From: Haloechinothrix sp033042135 | GTDB taxonomy: Bacteria; Actinomycetota; Actinomycetes; Mycobacteriales; Pseudonocardiaceae | Reading direction: 5' to 3' | Assembly (NCBI RefSeq): GCF_033042135.1 | Contig: NZ_WBXM01000014.1 | Coordinates: 1-64,000 of the forward strand | Length of the DNA stretch: 64,000 nucleotides | Shown: positions 25,612 to 34,041 of the stretch, piece after piece | Layout: each line of letters begins with the position of its first letter | How positions within the stretch are numbered: the first letter of the stretch is position 1 | Notes under the pieces: model-generated | The model's input: the letters and a program-made list of their open reading frames with translations, nothing else | The model's database searches: none | What the model was told of the DNA's origin: nothing | Made by a program: the position numbers and the translations under genes

Positions 25612-26142
25612 ATGGCCACCGCGCCCCCGCACGAGGACGTGACGATCAGGACCGGACCCCGCCCCGGCGACCTCGGCACAGTGCTACACATGCACGGTGA
25701 GATCTACGCGCGCGAATACGGCTTCACCGAAGAATTCGAAGCCCATGTCGCCCACGGTCTCGCCCGGTTCGCCGCGCGCCTCGGCGCCGCGCGGGAGGAT
25801 CCCGGACTCGACGATCCCGGATGCCTATGGCTCGCCAAGTCCAAGGGGGTGACAGTCGGCACGATCGCCCTCACCAACGAGGGGGCGGGTACCGCACAAC
25901 TACGATGGTTCCTCGTCGCCCCCGCCGCGCGCGGCGGCCTCGGCCACCAGCTCCTCGACACCACTATCGCCCACGCCCGCCAATGCGACTACCACCGGAT
26001 TACACTGTGGACTGTGGACGGGCTTGATGCCGCGGCCTCGCTGTACACCCGCGCGGGCTTCACCCGCTCCGAACACCGACCTGTGCACCAGTGGGGCCGC
26101 GACCTCGTCGAAGCCCGATGGGAGCTCCAGCTCAGGGCATGA
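25612..26142 (+). CDS. GNAT-family N-acetyltransferase (MarR-partner type)
   Basis: The protein has 176 residues; ATG 25612 follows GAGGGAGG. It begins with VTIRTGPRPGDLGTVLHMHGEIYAREYGF, has the acetyl-CoA loop LRWFLVAPAARGGLGHQLLDTTI, and ends with ITLWTVDGLDAAASLYTRAGFTRSEHRPV. This form (HGEIYAREYGFTEEFEAHV) is the acetyltransferase half often found fused to MarR regulators in other bacteria. The substrate is unknown. It is controlled by the divergent TetR gene by position. Confidence 0.85.
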   Translation: MATAPPHEDVTIRTGPRPGDLGTVLHMHGEIYAREYGFTEEFEAHVAHGLARFAARLGAAREDPGLDDPGCLWLAKSKGVTVGTIALTNEGAGTAQLRWFLVAPAARGGLGHQLLDTTIAHARQCDYHRITLWTVDGLDAAASLYTRAGFTRSEHRPVHQWGRDLVEARWELQLRA

Positions 26143-26145
26143 TCG

Positions 26146-26472
26146 CTAGCTGTCGAAGGGCCTGTCGTCGGTGACGAGCGCGGAACCGATGGCACCACGA
26201 AACGAGCCGAGCGGATGCTCCGCGACCGCGACACCGAATACGCTCACGTAGTCGTGCGTACCCGGCGGCGTTTCGTAGTCTCCGGTGTACAGGTAGGCCG
26301 TCCCGTCGTGGACGAGCACCGTCGGGTCCGACGTGTACACATCGGTGATGATCGGATCACCGACCAGGACAAGAGCTCCGGTCGACACGCCATGGTCAGG
26401 ATCGTAGCCAGGGACCTCGTCGATCATCTCCTCCGAAACGGGGCTGTTCCAGCGCGCTACGCGCTTTCTCAC
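26146..26472 (-). pseudogene. GH43 glycosidase remnant, internally deleted
   Basis: 108 codons from GTG 26472. The N-terminal part, DPIITDVYTSDPTVLVHDGTAYLYTG then PPGTHDYV, matches the first blade of GH43 arabinanases/xylosidases, with the catalytic Asp in SDPT. It then jumps to SVFGVAVAEHPLGSFRGAIG, normally about 100 residues further on, and stops after DDRPFDS. Roughly two thirds of the enzyme, including the catalytic acid, is missing. It overlaps the stop of the PPOX gene by 4 bp. A working hydrolase is not expected. Confidence 0.7.
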
Positions 26473-26933
26473 ACTCGCGTGCGCCGTCGCCAGCCCACTC
26501 CCTCGTGCCAGCTTTCGATCACCAAGTTGTCGGCTGTGGCTCCCACGGAGGTCAGCACCACCTCCGTGATGTCGATGGCGAAGGACACGCCTTCGCCTCC
26601 CTCGCTACCTGGCTCGCCGTCTACGGCGATCACCGTCCCGGAGACCTTCGCGTCACCACCCCACGCGCTCGGATCGTCCCTGAGCGGCTCCTCCACCGTG
26701 GGGCAGTGCAGCGCGATCCGGGGATCCCGCCGCACGTCGGCCAGCTTCACCGAGCCCGGCATCATGCCGAGCATCAGCTCGCCGTCGCGAAACTCCGCCT
26801 CGGTCCCGCTGATCCGCGGTGAACCGTCGCGGCGCAGCGTGGCCAGCGTCTTGTTCTCTCCGGTATCGAATCGCTGCCGCACGCGCGCAGCGAACTCCGG
26901 CACGTCGGACTCGATCTCTGCCCATGACACCAT
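26469..26933 (-). CDS. Pyridoxamine 5'-phosphate oxidase-like (PPOX) flavin protein
   Basis: The protein has 154 residues. It has the split-barrel fold: NKTLATLRRDGSPRISGTEAEF, ELMLGMMPGSVKLADVRRDPRIALHCPT and an acidic middle. The pattern SPRISGTE and KLADVRRDPRIALH is shared by actinobacterial FMN/F420-binding PPOX proteins. The cofactor and the substrate are not known. It faces the DinB gene divergently with about 98 bp between. Confidence 0.8.
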   Translation of the reverse strand: MVSWAEIESDVPEFAARVRQRFDTGENKTLATLRRDGSPRISGTEAEFRDGELMLGMMPGSVKLADVRRDPRIALHCPTVEEPLRDDPSAWGGDAKVSGTVIAVDGEPGSEGGEGVSFAIDITEVVLTSVGATADNLVIESWHEGVGWRRRTRV

Positions 26934-27031
26934 GGCCCATTCCTAACAGCGAGCACCGACAGCGCCGCCACGATTGTCGGTGCCCGGGCATACCCTGCGG
27001 GACACACGCGCACGACGGAGGGAAACCAGCC

Positions 27032-27565
27032 ATGACCGAACCACAGACCACCACCCAGCAGCCCATCACCGGCGAACGCGCCGACCTGCTCGAAGCGCTG
27101 GACAAGCATCGCGGGTTCCTCCGCTACACCGTCGACGGACTCACAGACGAACAGGCCCGCTTACGCACCACCGTCAGCGAGCTCTGCCTCGGCGGCATCA
27201 TCAAGCACGTGTCCGCCGTCGAGCGGCAGTGGATCGACTTCATCCAGCACGGGCCCCCAGACATCGACTTCTCCGACGAGGCCGTGATGCAGCGGTGGGC
27301 GGACAACTTCCGCATGCTCGACGGCGAGAAGCTGGCAGGGCTGCTCGCGGAGTACGAACGTGTGGCCGCGTGCACCGCCGAGCTCATCCGGACACTGCCG
27401 GACCTCAACGCCAGCCAACCGCTGCCGGAGGTCCCGTGGTTCGAACCGGGAGCGCGGTGGTCGGCGCGCCGGGTGCTGCTACACATCCTCGCCGAGACGG
27501 CGCAGCACGCCGGGCACGCCGACATCATCCGCGAATCCCTGGACGGGGCGAAAACCATGGGTTAG
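27032..27565 (+). CDS. DinB-family protein (DUF664)
   Basis: The protein has 177 residues from ATG 27032, preceded by GGAGGG. It is a four-helix bundle of the DinB/YfiT group: LLEALDKHRGFLRYTVDGLTDEQAR, GIIKHVSAVERQWIDFIQ with the first metal His, and VLLHILAETAQHAGHADIIRESLDG with the other two His ligands (H-x3-E-x3-QH-AGH). Actinobacteria often use such proteins as mycothiol-dependent transferases; that role is an inference. Confidence 0.87.
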   Translation: MTEPQTTTQQPITGERADLLEALDKHRGFLRYTVDGLTDEQARLRTTVSELCLGGIIKHVSAVERQWIDFIQHGPPDIDFSDEAVMQRWADNFRMLDGEKLAGLLAEYERVAACTAELIRTLPDLNASQPLPEVPWFEPGARWSARRVLLHILAETAQHAGHADIIRESLDGAKTMG

Positions 27566-27579
27566 CCCCGCCGCCTGCG

Positions 27580-28662
27580 TCAGGCTCCCGCACCCGCCGG
27601 GGAGTCCGCCTGCCCGGCAGCCTCGGCCATCCGATGCTCGGCGATCCGGTCTGCCGCACTCGCCGGGGGCAACGACTCCCGCTCAGCCAGCTCCATCACC
27701 TGCCTGGTGGTGTCGAAGATCTGATCGGCACGTGCCTTGGCTCGCTCGAAGCTGTAACCGTGCAGCTCGTCAGCCACGTTGATCACGCCACCCGCGTTGA
27801 CCAGGTAGTCCGGCGCGTACAGGACACCCCTGTGGTGCAGGTCGAACGCCAGCTCGTCGCGGGCGAGCTGGTTGTTGGCCGCACCGCATACCACCCGCGC
27901 CCGCAGCGCCGGGATGCTGTCCGCGTTGAGCACCCCGCCCAGCGCGCAGGGGGCGAAGATGTCGAGCTCGGTACGGATCAGCTCGTCCTCGTCGCCTGCC
28001 ACCTCGACCTCCGGGTGGGCGGTGCGTGCCTTGTCGATCGCCTCCTGACGCACGTCGGTGATCACCACCGACGCGCCCGCGTCGACCACGTGGTCCAGCA
28101 GCAGGTGCCCGACCTTGCCGACACCGGAGATACCGACCCGCTTGCCAGTCAGCGAGGTGCTGCCCCACTCGTGTTCGGCGCAGGCGAGCATCCCCCGGAA
28201 CACCCCGTGCGCGGTGAGTACCGAGGGGTCACCACCGCCGCCGAGGGCGGGTGACTTCCCCGTCACGTGGCGGGTCACCCCGGCGATGATGTCCATATCC
28301 GGCACCGTGGTTCCCATGTCACAGGCGGTGATGTAGCGCCCGCCGAGCGAGTCGATGTAGCGCGCGTAGGCGCGCAGCAGCGCGTCGGACTTGTCGGTGG
28401 TGGGATCGCCGATGATCACGGCCTTGCCCCCGCCGTGCGGGATGTTGGCGAGCGCGTTCTTGTAAGCCATCCCGCGCGACAGGTTGAGCACGTCGGTGAT
28501 CGCGGCGTCCTCGCTGTCGTAGGGATAGAACCGCGTGCCGCCCAACCCTGGCCCCAAGGCCGTGGAATAGAGGCCGACGATCGCCTTCAGCCCGGTGCGC
28601 GCGTCGTGGCAGAAGACAACCTGCTCGTGGCCGGTTTCTCGTTCGAATACCCCGAGGGTCAT
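27580..28662 (-). CDS. vdh: Valine/leucine dehydrogenase (Glu/Leu/Phe/Val family)
   Basis: The protein has 360 residues from ATG 28662 (MTLGVFERE). Catalytic features: GLGGTRFYPYDSE, MAYKNALANIPHGGGKAVI with the catalytic Lys, TACDMGTTVPDMD, the nucleotide loop GVGKVGHLLLDHVVDAGA and CGAANNQLA. It deaminates branched-chain amino acids with NAD, giving acyl precursors for branched fatty acids or polyketides. A 19-bp intergenic motif (28775-28793) lies 113 bp upstream in the same reading direction. Confidence 0.9.
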   Translation of the reverse strand: MTLGVFERETGHEQVVFCHDARTGLKAIVGLYSTALGPGLGGTRFYPYDSEDAAITDVLNLSRGMAYKNALANIPHGGGKAVIIGDPTTDKSDALLRAYARYIDSLGGRYITACDMGTTVPDMDIIAGVTRHVTGKSPALGGGGDPSVLTAHGVFRGMLACAEHEWGSTSLTGKRVGISGVGKVGHLLLDHVVDAGASVVITDVRQEAIDKARTAHPEVEVAGDEDELIRTELDIFAPCALGGVLNADSIPALRARVVCGAANNQLARDELAFDLHHRGVLYAPDYLVNAGGVINVADELHGYSFERAKARADQIFDTTRQVMELAERESLPPASAADRIAEHRMAEAAGQADSPAGAGA

Positions 28663-28774
28663 GGTGGTGACTCCTTCATCCGGTGGCCCACCGCTTGTGG
28701 CGGCTTGGCCGTTCGTGATGTGTGTCTCCCCATCATCGCGCGAGCGACCCACTCGACGCTCGGGTGTATGCCAT

Positions 28775-28793
28775 TGGGTTATTCGCCGGATCA
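28775..28793 (-). repeat. 19-bp intergenic motif, copy 2
   Basis: Reverse complement of TGATCCGGCGAATAACCCA, identical to copy 1 at 10957-10975. It lies between the divergent vdh and Rv3369-like genes, reading toward vdh. Confidence 0.7.
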
Positions 28794-28844
28794 TCTGTGC
28801 TGATTACCGGGCGCACGTCGGCTGCTGCGGCTAACCTGGCGGGC

Positions 28845-29282
28845 ATGGCTTCATCTGTGCTTCCCGATCCGGACACGCCGTTCGGCACACGTGTACGCGA
28901 GCGCCTCCGTGACGACAGCGTGATCTGGTTCACCGCCGTCGGCAAGGACGGCACCCCGCAACCCAACCCGGTGTGGTTCCTGTGGGAGAACGGCACCCTG
29001 CTGGTGTACAACGCCCCGGACGCGTACCGGCTCACCCACATCCAGCACCGGCCGCAGGTGTCGCTGCACTTCAACAGCGACGCCTCCGGCGGCGACATCG
29101 TGGTCCTGCGGGGCAATGCCCGCCGCGTGGACGACCTGCCACCGCCCCACCAGCACCAGGACTACCTGGCGAAGTACCGCGAGGGCATGATCGAGGTCAG
29201 CGGGGACGTCGAGACCTTCGGCAGGCAGTTCCCCACCGCACTGCGCGTCGACCTCACCCGCGTGCGCGGCTTCCTGGAGTAA
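28845..29282 (+). CDS. F420/FMN PPOX-class protein, Rv3369-like
   Basis: The protein has 145 residues. The split barrel reads DSVIWFTAVGKDGTPQPNPVWFLWENGTLLVYNAPDAYRLTHIQ, then PQVSLHFNSDASGGDIVVLRGNA. This fits the TIGR03667-type (Rv3369) family, thought to use F420. TAACCT about 8 bp before the ATG suggests a leaderless start. The substrate is unknown. Confidence 0.83.
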   Translation: MASSVLPDPDTPFGTRVRERLRDDSVIWFTAVGKDGTPQPNPVWFLWENGTLLVYNAPDAYRLTHIQHRPQVSLHFNSDASGGDIVVLRGNARRVDDLPPPHQHQDYLAKYREGMIEVSGDVETFGRQFPTALRVDLTRVRGFLE

Positions 29283-29335
29283 TCGCCCGGTTCGCCCATC
29301 GACACGGCACCCCCGCTGCGGGCACGCTAAGAAAG

Positions 29336-30808
29336 GTGCACCCCACCGCAGGCGCGCGGCTACGGCAGCGACGACCAGGGCGCGGCCGGTGGCTCCGCCG
29401 CACCCTGGCGGGGGTCGTGCCTGCCCTCGCGGTGCTCGTCGGCACCGCGACCGTGCCCGCGGGCGACTCGGCGGCCGCCCCCAGCACCGCCGTGCTGCCC
29501 AACCTGGTCGCCGATCCCGTGACCAGGGTGATCGCCACGACCTACAGCGATGATGCCGGGACACGTGCCCTGCTGCGCTACGACGGGTTCGTCCACAACC
29601 AAGGTCCGGGCACACTGGAGATCCGTGGGTCGTCGCGCAAAGGTGACGAGATGACCGAGGTGCGCCAGCGAGTGTACGACTCCACTGGCGGCTCGCAGGA
29701 CCGACTGAACAGCCCCGCACCGAGGATGCTGTACGAGACAGCCGACGGTCACCACCACTGGCACCTGCACAGCGCGGCGAGCTTTGCGCTCTGGGATGCC
29801 GACCGTTCCACCGAGATCGTCCCCTCGCAGAAGGTCGGCTTCTGCCTGGTCGATTCCGAACGGGTCGGTTCCGGCCCAGACGAGCCCCGGTACACGGTGT
29901 CCGGCTCGAACTTCTGCGAGCAGCACACCCCGGAGGCCTCGACGGTCATCATGGGGGTCTCGCCTGGCTGGCGCGACGTCTATCATCGCTGGCTGGCGTT
30001 CCAGTGGGTCGACGTCTCCGATGTGCCGCCCGGGGAGTACTCGCTGCGCTCGGACGTCGACCCGGACGGTGTGATCATCGAAGGCGACGGAGACAACCCG
30101 CCCGCCTTCCGCGACACGGTGGTGCCCGGCTACGTGGCTCGTTCCTTCACCACCGAGGTTCCGTGGCTCCGGCCGTCACCGATTACCCTGCGTGCCGAGG
30201 ACTTCGGAGACGTGGACGAGCCGGAGTTCCGCATCGACGAACCACCCGAACACGGCACGCTCCTCGCTCCGGCCGATACGTGGCTGGGTGCGGACACCGT
30301 CGTGTACGTTCCCCCTCCGCTGCACTCCGGTGACGACAGCTTCCGGTTCTCCGCCAGGGAGCGCGGCTCCGAGTTCCTCACGGATCCACCCAGCGCCACA
30401 GCCAGGATCGGTGTAGGCTCGCCGCCCGCGCCGATCGAGCACGGCCCGGCAACGACCGACGACGCAGTCCGGGACGAGGCAGCGGCCCACGTGCCGCGCC
30501 CGGCTCCCGACGTGTCGCGGCCGTTGCCGGAGCCGGACGGCGAGGTCATCGCCGAACCGCAGGTCGAGCTCCGGCACGGCGACCTTCTGGTCCGCACCAT
30601 CCCGTGGCGCGCTGGAACGGTCACGTTGACGCTTCACGACGGTGCGAGCTCCCACGTGTCGTGCGAGGCCGCCCTGCCTGCCGCGCGCCCTTACACCTGC
30701 CTGCTCGACAGTGGGCTCACCGAGCCGGACCTGCGGGGTACGCGGGTGAGGGCGATGCTGCACGCCGACGGCCAGCTACTCGGTAGCCGCGAGATCGCCG
30801 TAGAGTGA
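29336..30808 (+). CDS. Secreted lysyl oxidase-like copper protein
   Basis: The protein has 490 residues from GTG 29336 after AAGAAAGG. A signal peptide is visible, RWLRRTLAGVVPALAVLVGTATVPA followed by an ASAAAP-like cleavage region near residue 48. The lysyl oxidase domain covers about residues 50-275: LPNLVADP, LRYDGFVHNQGPGTLEIRG, and the copper motif ADGHHHWHLHSAASFALWD. Later come FCEQHTPEAS and WVDVSDVPPGEYSLRSDVDPD, also family marks. Residues 285-360 resemble a cadherin-like Ig repeat (HGTLL...GDDSFRFSARE). The C-terminal 130 residues are unassigned. It probably oxidises surface lysines or amines outside the cell; this is inference. Confidence 0.85.
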   Translation: MHPTAGARLRQRRPGRGRWLRRTLAGVVPALAVLVGTATVPAGDSAAAPSTAVLPNLVADPVTRVIATTYSDDAGTRALLRYDGFVHNQGPGTLEIRGSSRKGDEMTEVRQRVYDSTGGSQDRLNSPAPRMLYETADGHHHWHLHSAASFALWDADRSTEIVPSQKVGFCLVDSERVGSGPDEPRYTVSGSNFCEQHTPEASTVIMGVSPGWRDVYHRWLAFQWVDVSDVPPGEYSLRSDVDPDGVIIEGDGDNPPAFRDTVVPGYVARSFTTEVPWLRPSPITLRAEDFGDVDEPEFRIDEPPEHGTLLAPADTWLGADTVVYVPPPLHSGDDSFRFSARERGSEFLTDPPSATARIGVGSPPAPIEHGPATTDDAVRDEAAAHVPRPAPDVSRPLPEPDGEVIAEPQVELRHGDLLVRTIPWRAGTVTLTLHDGASSHVSCEAALPAARPYTCLLDSGLTEPDLRGTRVRAMLHADGQLLGSREIAVE

Positions 30809-30816
30809 CCCACCCC

Positions 30817-31791
30817 TCACCCGCCGGCGTTCACCGGCGTCAGTGCTTCCTCGCCGTCGAGCACAGCGGCCACGTTGTCCACCGCGAGCGTGCCCATGCG
30901 GTCACGGGTGGCACGGCCCGCGCTGGCGATGTGCGGCGTAAGGACCACGTTGTCGAACTCCAGCAGCCGGGGGTCGACGTTCGGCTCGTCCTCGAACACG
31001 TCCAGCGCGGCGCCACCGATCTCGCCCGCCCGCAACGCCGCGACCAGCGCTTCGGTGTCGACCACGCCACCCCGCGCGGTGTTGATCAGCAGCGCGTCGC
31101 GTTTCATCGCGCGCAGCCCCTCCGCGGCGATCAAGTGACGGGTGTCCTCGGTCAGCGGCACGTGCAGCGTGACGATGTCCGCCAGTCGCAGCAGCGTGGG
31201 CAGGTCGGTGTAGCTCACACCGCTGCCGTCCTCGCCCGAGGTCGGCAGGCTCGGGCTGTGCGCGAGCACGTCCATGTCGAACGCCAGCGCGCGCCGCGCG
31301 ACCGCCTTGCCGATCCTGCCGTAGCCGACGACGCCGAGGGTGCAGCCCGCTGAGACATCGGTGCCCACGAACATCCGCGGGCCCCAGATCCACGAGGTGC
31401 CCGCCCGCAGGAAACGGTCCCCTTCCGTCACCCTACGGGACAGCCCGAGCAGCAGCGCCATCGTCAGGTCGGCCGTCGCGGCATCGAGCACGCCGGGGGT
31501 GTTGCTGACCACCACCCCACGTTCCTTGGCCGCTGCGGTGTCCACATTGTCGTATCCGACCGCGACGTTGGCGACGACACGCAGGTCCGAACCGGCCGCG
31601 TCGAGCAGCTCGGCATCGATCTGCTCGGTGAGGGTGCACACGACCGCCGAGGCGCCGCGCGCGGCCTCCAGCAGCCAGCTCCGGTCCGGCGGCTGCTCCC
31701 CGCCCACTACCAGCTCGCGTCCCAGTTCGCCTGCGGCCTGCATCGCCGCATCGGTCAGTTGCCGCGTGATGAGGATATGCCCGTTACTCAC
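30817..31791 (-). CDS. D-isomer 2-hydroxyacid dehydrogenase
   Basis: The protein has 324 residues. The NAD loop is LGVVGYGRIGKAVARRALAF, the catalytic Arg lies in LINTARGGVVDTEAL, and the Glu and His in DVFEDEPNVDPRLLEFDNVVLTPHIASA. The N-terminus SNGHILITRQL and VVANVAVGYDNVD fit glyoxylate/hydroxypyruvate reductases. It reduces a 2-keto acid, most likely glyoxylate or hydroxypyruvate. It ends 8 bp after the lysyl oxidase gene, convergent. Confidence 0.88.
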   Translation of the reverse strand: MSNGHILITRQLTDAAMQAAGELGRELVVGGEQPPDRSWLLEAARGASAVVCTLTEQIDAELLDAAGSDLRVVANVAVGYDNVDTAAAKERGVVVSNTPGVLDAATADLTMALLLGLSRRVTEGDRFLRAGTSWIWGPRMFVGTDVSAGCTLGVVGYGRIGKAVARRALAFDMDVLAHSPSLPTSGEDGSGVSYTDLPTLLRLADIVTLHVPLTEDTRHLIAAEGLRAMKRDALLINTARGGVVDTEALVAALRAGEIGGAALDVFEDEPNVDPRLLEFDNVVLTPHIASAGRATRDRMGTLAVDNVAAVLDGEEALTPVNAGG

Positions 31792-31833
31792 GCGGGGCAG
31801 ATTACCGACGGACGCACCGCGCCCGAGCGCGGG

Positions 31834-32508
31834 TCACGGTGCCAGCCGTTCGATGCGCCACTCGCCGTCGCGGCGCACGTACCGCAGCCGGTCGTGCATC
31901 CGGTTCTCCCTGCCCTGCCAGAACTCCACCGTCTCCGGCCGGATACGCCAGCCGCCCCAATGCGGCGGGGGCGGGATTTCCTCGGTGTCGGCGAACCGGC
32001 GCTCGATCACCTGCAGCGCGCTTTCCAGGGTCCGGCGGTCGGGCACCACGCCGGACTGTGGCGACGCCCACGCGCCGAGCTGCGAGCCGCGCGGCCGCGA
32101 GGCCCAGTACTCCGCGGTCTCGGCCGGCCCGACCTTCTCCACCTCACCGCGCAGGTTCACCTGACGGTGCAGCGCGTACCAGGGAAAGGTCACAGAGGCA
32201 TAGCGCACGTCGATGATGTGGTGGCTCTTGGCCGAGGTGTAGTTGGTGTAGAACGAAATACCCCGCTCGTCGAGCCCCTTGCACAGCACCGTCCTCGAGT
32301 GAGGCATGCCGTTGTCGTCGGCGGTGGCCAGCACCATGGCGTTGGGTTCGGCGATGCCCGCCGTGACGGCGTCGTCCAACCAGCGCTGGAGCTGCTCCGT
32401 CCAGGTCCCGGCGAGATCACCGACGTCGAGCGACGCCCCCTCGTAGGACACCCGCATCCCGGGCAGCGTTACCCCGGTCTCGCTCTGCTCGGTCGCGAAC
32501 TCGGCCAT
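31834..32508 (-). CDS. pdxH: Pyridoxine/pyridoxamine 5'-phosphate oxidase PdxH
   Basis: The protein has 224 residues from ATG 32508 (MAEFATEQSE). Family marks: PNAMVLATADDNGMPHSRTVLCKGLDERGISFYTNYTSAKSHHI, LHRQVNLRGEVEKV, YWASRPRGSQLGAWASPQSGVV, and the C-terminal WRIRPETVEFWQGRENRMHDRLRY. It makes pyridoxal phosphate with FMN and oxygen. An open frame continues far upstream antisense to citA, but homology begins here. It is divergent from citA, as I recall in mycobacteria. Confidence 0.93.
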   Translation of the reverse strand: MAEFATEQSETGVTLPGMRVSYEGASLDVGDLAGTWTEQLQRWLDDAVTAGIAEPNAMVLATADDNGMPHSRTVLCKGLDERGISFYTNYTSAKSHHIIDVRYASVTFPWYALHRQVNLRGEVEKVGPAETAEYWASRPRGSQLGAWASPQSGVVPDRRTLESALQVIERRFADTEEIPPPPHWGGWRIRPETVEFWQGRENRMHDRLRYVRRDGEWRIERLAP

Positions 32509-32808
32509 GTCGGGCACCCTCCAGCACGAAGACGGACATGAACGACGGTAGAGCCTGTACCGCACACGGGGAAGAGCCCGATCGAGCCCCGATGAGCAGC
32601 CCCGTTGCTGTGCGGGTTGCCGCACTCTACGCAACGATGTTCGATGAAGGAATCGGTTGATCGGGCGACGTGACCGATCACACGGCGCCATCGATTGCCC
32701 AAGAACTCCCCGACCAGGCAAGCTGACCGGGCTAACACAGGGTGGCGGGACTTTCCACCGCGCGAGCGACCGCAGGCCACCACAACAGGTGCACGGTGAG
32801 GAGCCGCA
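32509..32808. other. Divergent intergenic region pdxH-citA
   Basis: 300 bp without a gene. It should hold both promoters. A TGATCGG...CCGATCA inverted repeat (around 32658-32680) is the only symmetry noticed. No Shine-Dalgarno-linked small frame was convincing. Confidence 0.5.
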
Positions 32809-33942
32809 ATGACACAGGCGCGCAACGAGCAGGATCCCGACGACGGCTTCCGGCCGGGCCTGGAGGGCGTGGTCGCGTTCCGTACCGAGATCGCCGAGCC
32901 CGACCGCGACGGTGGGGCGCTGCGGTACCGCGGCGTGGACATCGAGGACCTCGCCGGGACGGTCAGCTTCGGAGACGTCTGGGCGTTGCTCGTGGACGGT
33001 CGTTTCGGGAAGGGCCTGACCCCCGCCGAACCGCTGTCGATCCCGGTCCGCTCCGGTGACGTGCGCGTCGACGTGCAAGCGGCGCTGCCGATGCTCGCAC
33101 CCGCATGGGGCTTCGAGCCGATCCTGGACATCAGCCGCGAGCAGGCCCGCGAACAGCTCGCCAGGGCGGCGGTGATGGCACTGTCCTACGTGGCACAGTC
33201 CGCGCGCGGCGACGAGCTTCCAGCAGTTCCGCAGTCGCGAGTGGACCAAGCGGCTACGATCACCGAGCGGTTCATGACGCGTTGGCGGGGCGAGCCCGAC
33301 CCGGCACACGTCAAGGCCATCGACGCCTACTGGGCTTCTGCGGCGGAACACGGCCTCAACGCGTCCACGTTCACCGCGCGGGTCATCGCCTCCACCGGCG
33401 CCGATGTGGCTGCTGCGCTGTCCGGCGCGATCGGCGCCATGTCGGGGCCGCTGCACGGCGGGGCGCCCGCCAGGGTGCTGCCGATGGTCGAGGAGGTGGA
33501 ACGCACCGGTGACGCGCGCGCCGTGGTGCGCGACATCCTGGACCGCAAGGACCGGCTGATGGGATTCGGGCACCGCGTGTACCGGGCCGAGGACCCCCGC
33601 GCCCGGGTGCTGCGACGCACCGCGCGCGAGCTCGGCGCGCCGCGCTACGAGGCCGCCGAGGCGTTGGAGAAGGCCGCGCTGGCTGAGCTGCGGGAACGCA
33701 GGCCCGATCGCGCCATCGAGACCAACGTGGAGTTCTGGGCCGCCGTGGTACTGGATTTCGCCCAGGTACCGACGGCGATGATGCCCGCGATGTTCACCTG
33801 CGCCCGCACCGCGGGTTGGTGCGCGCACATCCTGGAGCAGCAGCAGACCGGCAGGCTGGTGCGGCCGTCGGCCCGCTACGTCGGGCCCGCGCCGCGTAAG
33901 CCGGAGGACGTCGAGGGCTGGGAGTCGGTCACCGCGCCGTAA
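32809..33942 (+). CDS. citA: Citrate synthase 2 (CitA-type)
   Basis: The protein has 377 residues. Catalytic segments: SGPLHGGAPARVLPMVEE, MGFGHRVYRAEDPRARVL and the late TNVEFWAAVVLDFAQVP, in which the Asp-equivalent position reads N-V-E-F. The N-terminal GLEGVVAFRTEIAEPDRDGGALRYRGVDIEDL is the short opening of CitA/methylcitrate-like enzymes. The Asp of DFYTG in GltA is replaced here by Glu in VEFW; this is known in CitA-type sequences. Its role alongside gltA may be in another acyl-CoA or growth phase. Confidence 0.88.
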   Translation: MTQARNEQDPDDGFRPGLEGVVAFRTEIAEPDRDGGALRYRGVDIEDLAGTVSFGDVWALLVDGRFGKGLTPAEPLSIPVRSGDVRVDVQAALPMLAPAWGFEPILDISREQAREQLARAAVMALSYVAQSARGDELPAVPQSRVDQAATITERFMTRWRGEPDPAHVKAIDAYWASAAEHGLNASTFTARVIASTGADVAAALSGAIGAMSGPLHGGAPARVLPMVEEVERTGDARAVVRDILDRKDRLMGFGHRVYRAEDPRARVLRRTARELGAPRYEAAEALEKAALAELRERRPDRAIETNVEFWAAVVLDFAQVPTAMMPAMFTCARTAGWCAHILEQQQTGRLVRPSARYVGPAPRKPEDVEGWESVTAP

Positions 33943-34041
33943 CCGACCGGTGGCCGCAGCTCGGTGTCCACCGGTCGGGGGACACCCGATTCCACCGGTC
34001 CGTCGTACCGCACGGGGTGCCGCGAGCCCCATGCTGGGGGT

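Noticed and set aside
27440..27455. A GGTTCGAACC-like tRNA T-loop
   Set aside because: It lies inside the DinB gene and no acceptor, D or anticodon stem surrounds it.
26974..28254. A 426-codon plus frame over DinB and vdh
   Set aside because: It is in the wrong frame for DinB and antisense to vdh, with very high Arg and no domain.
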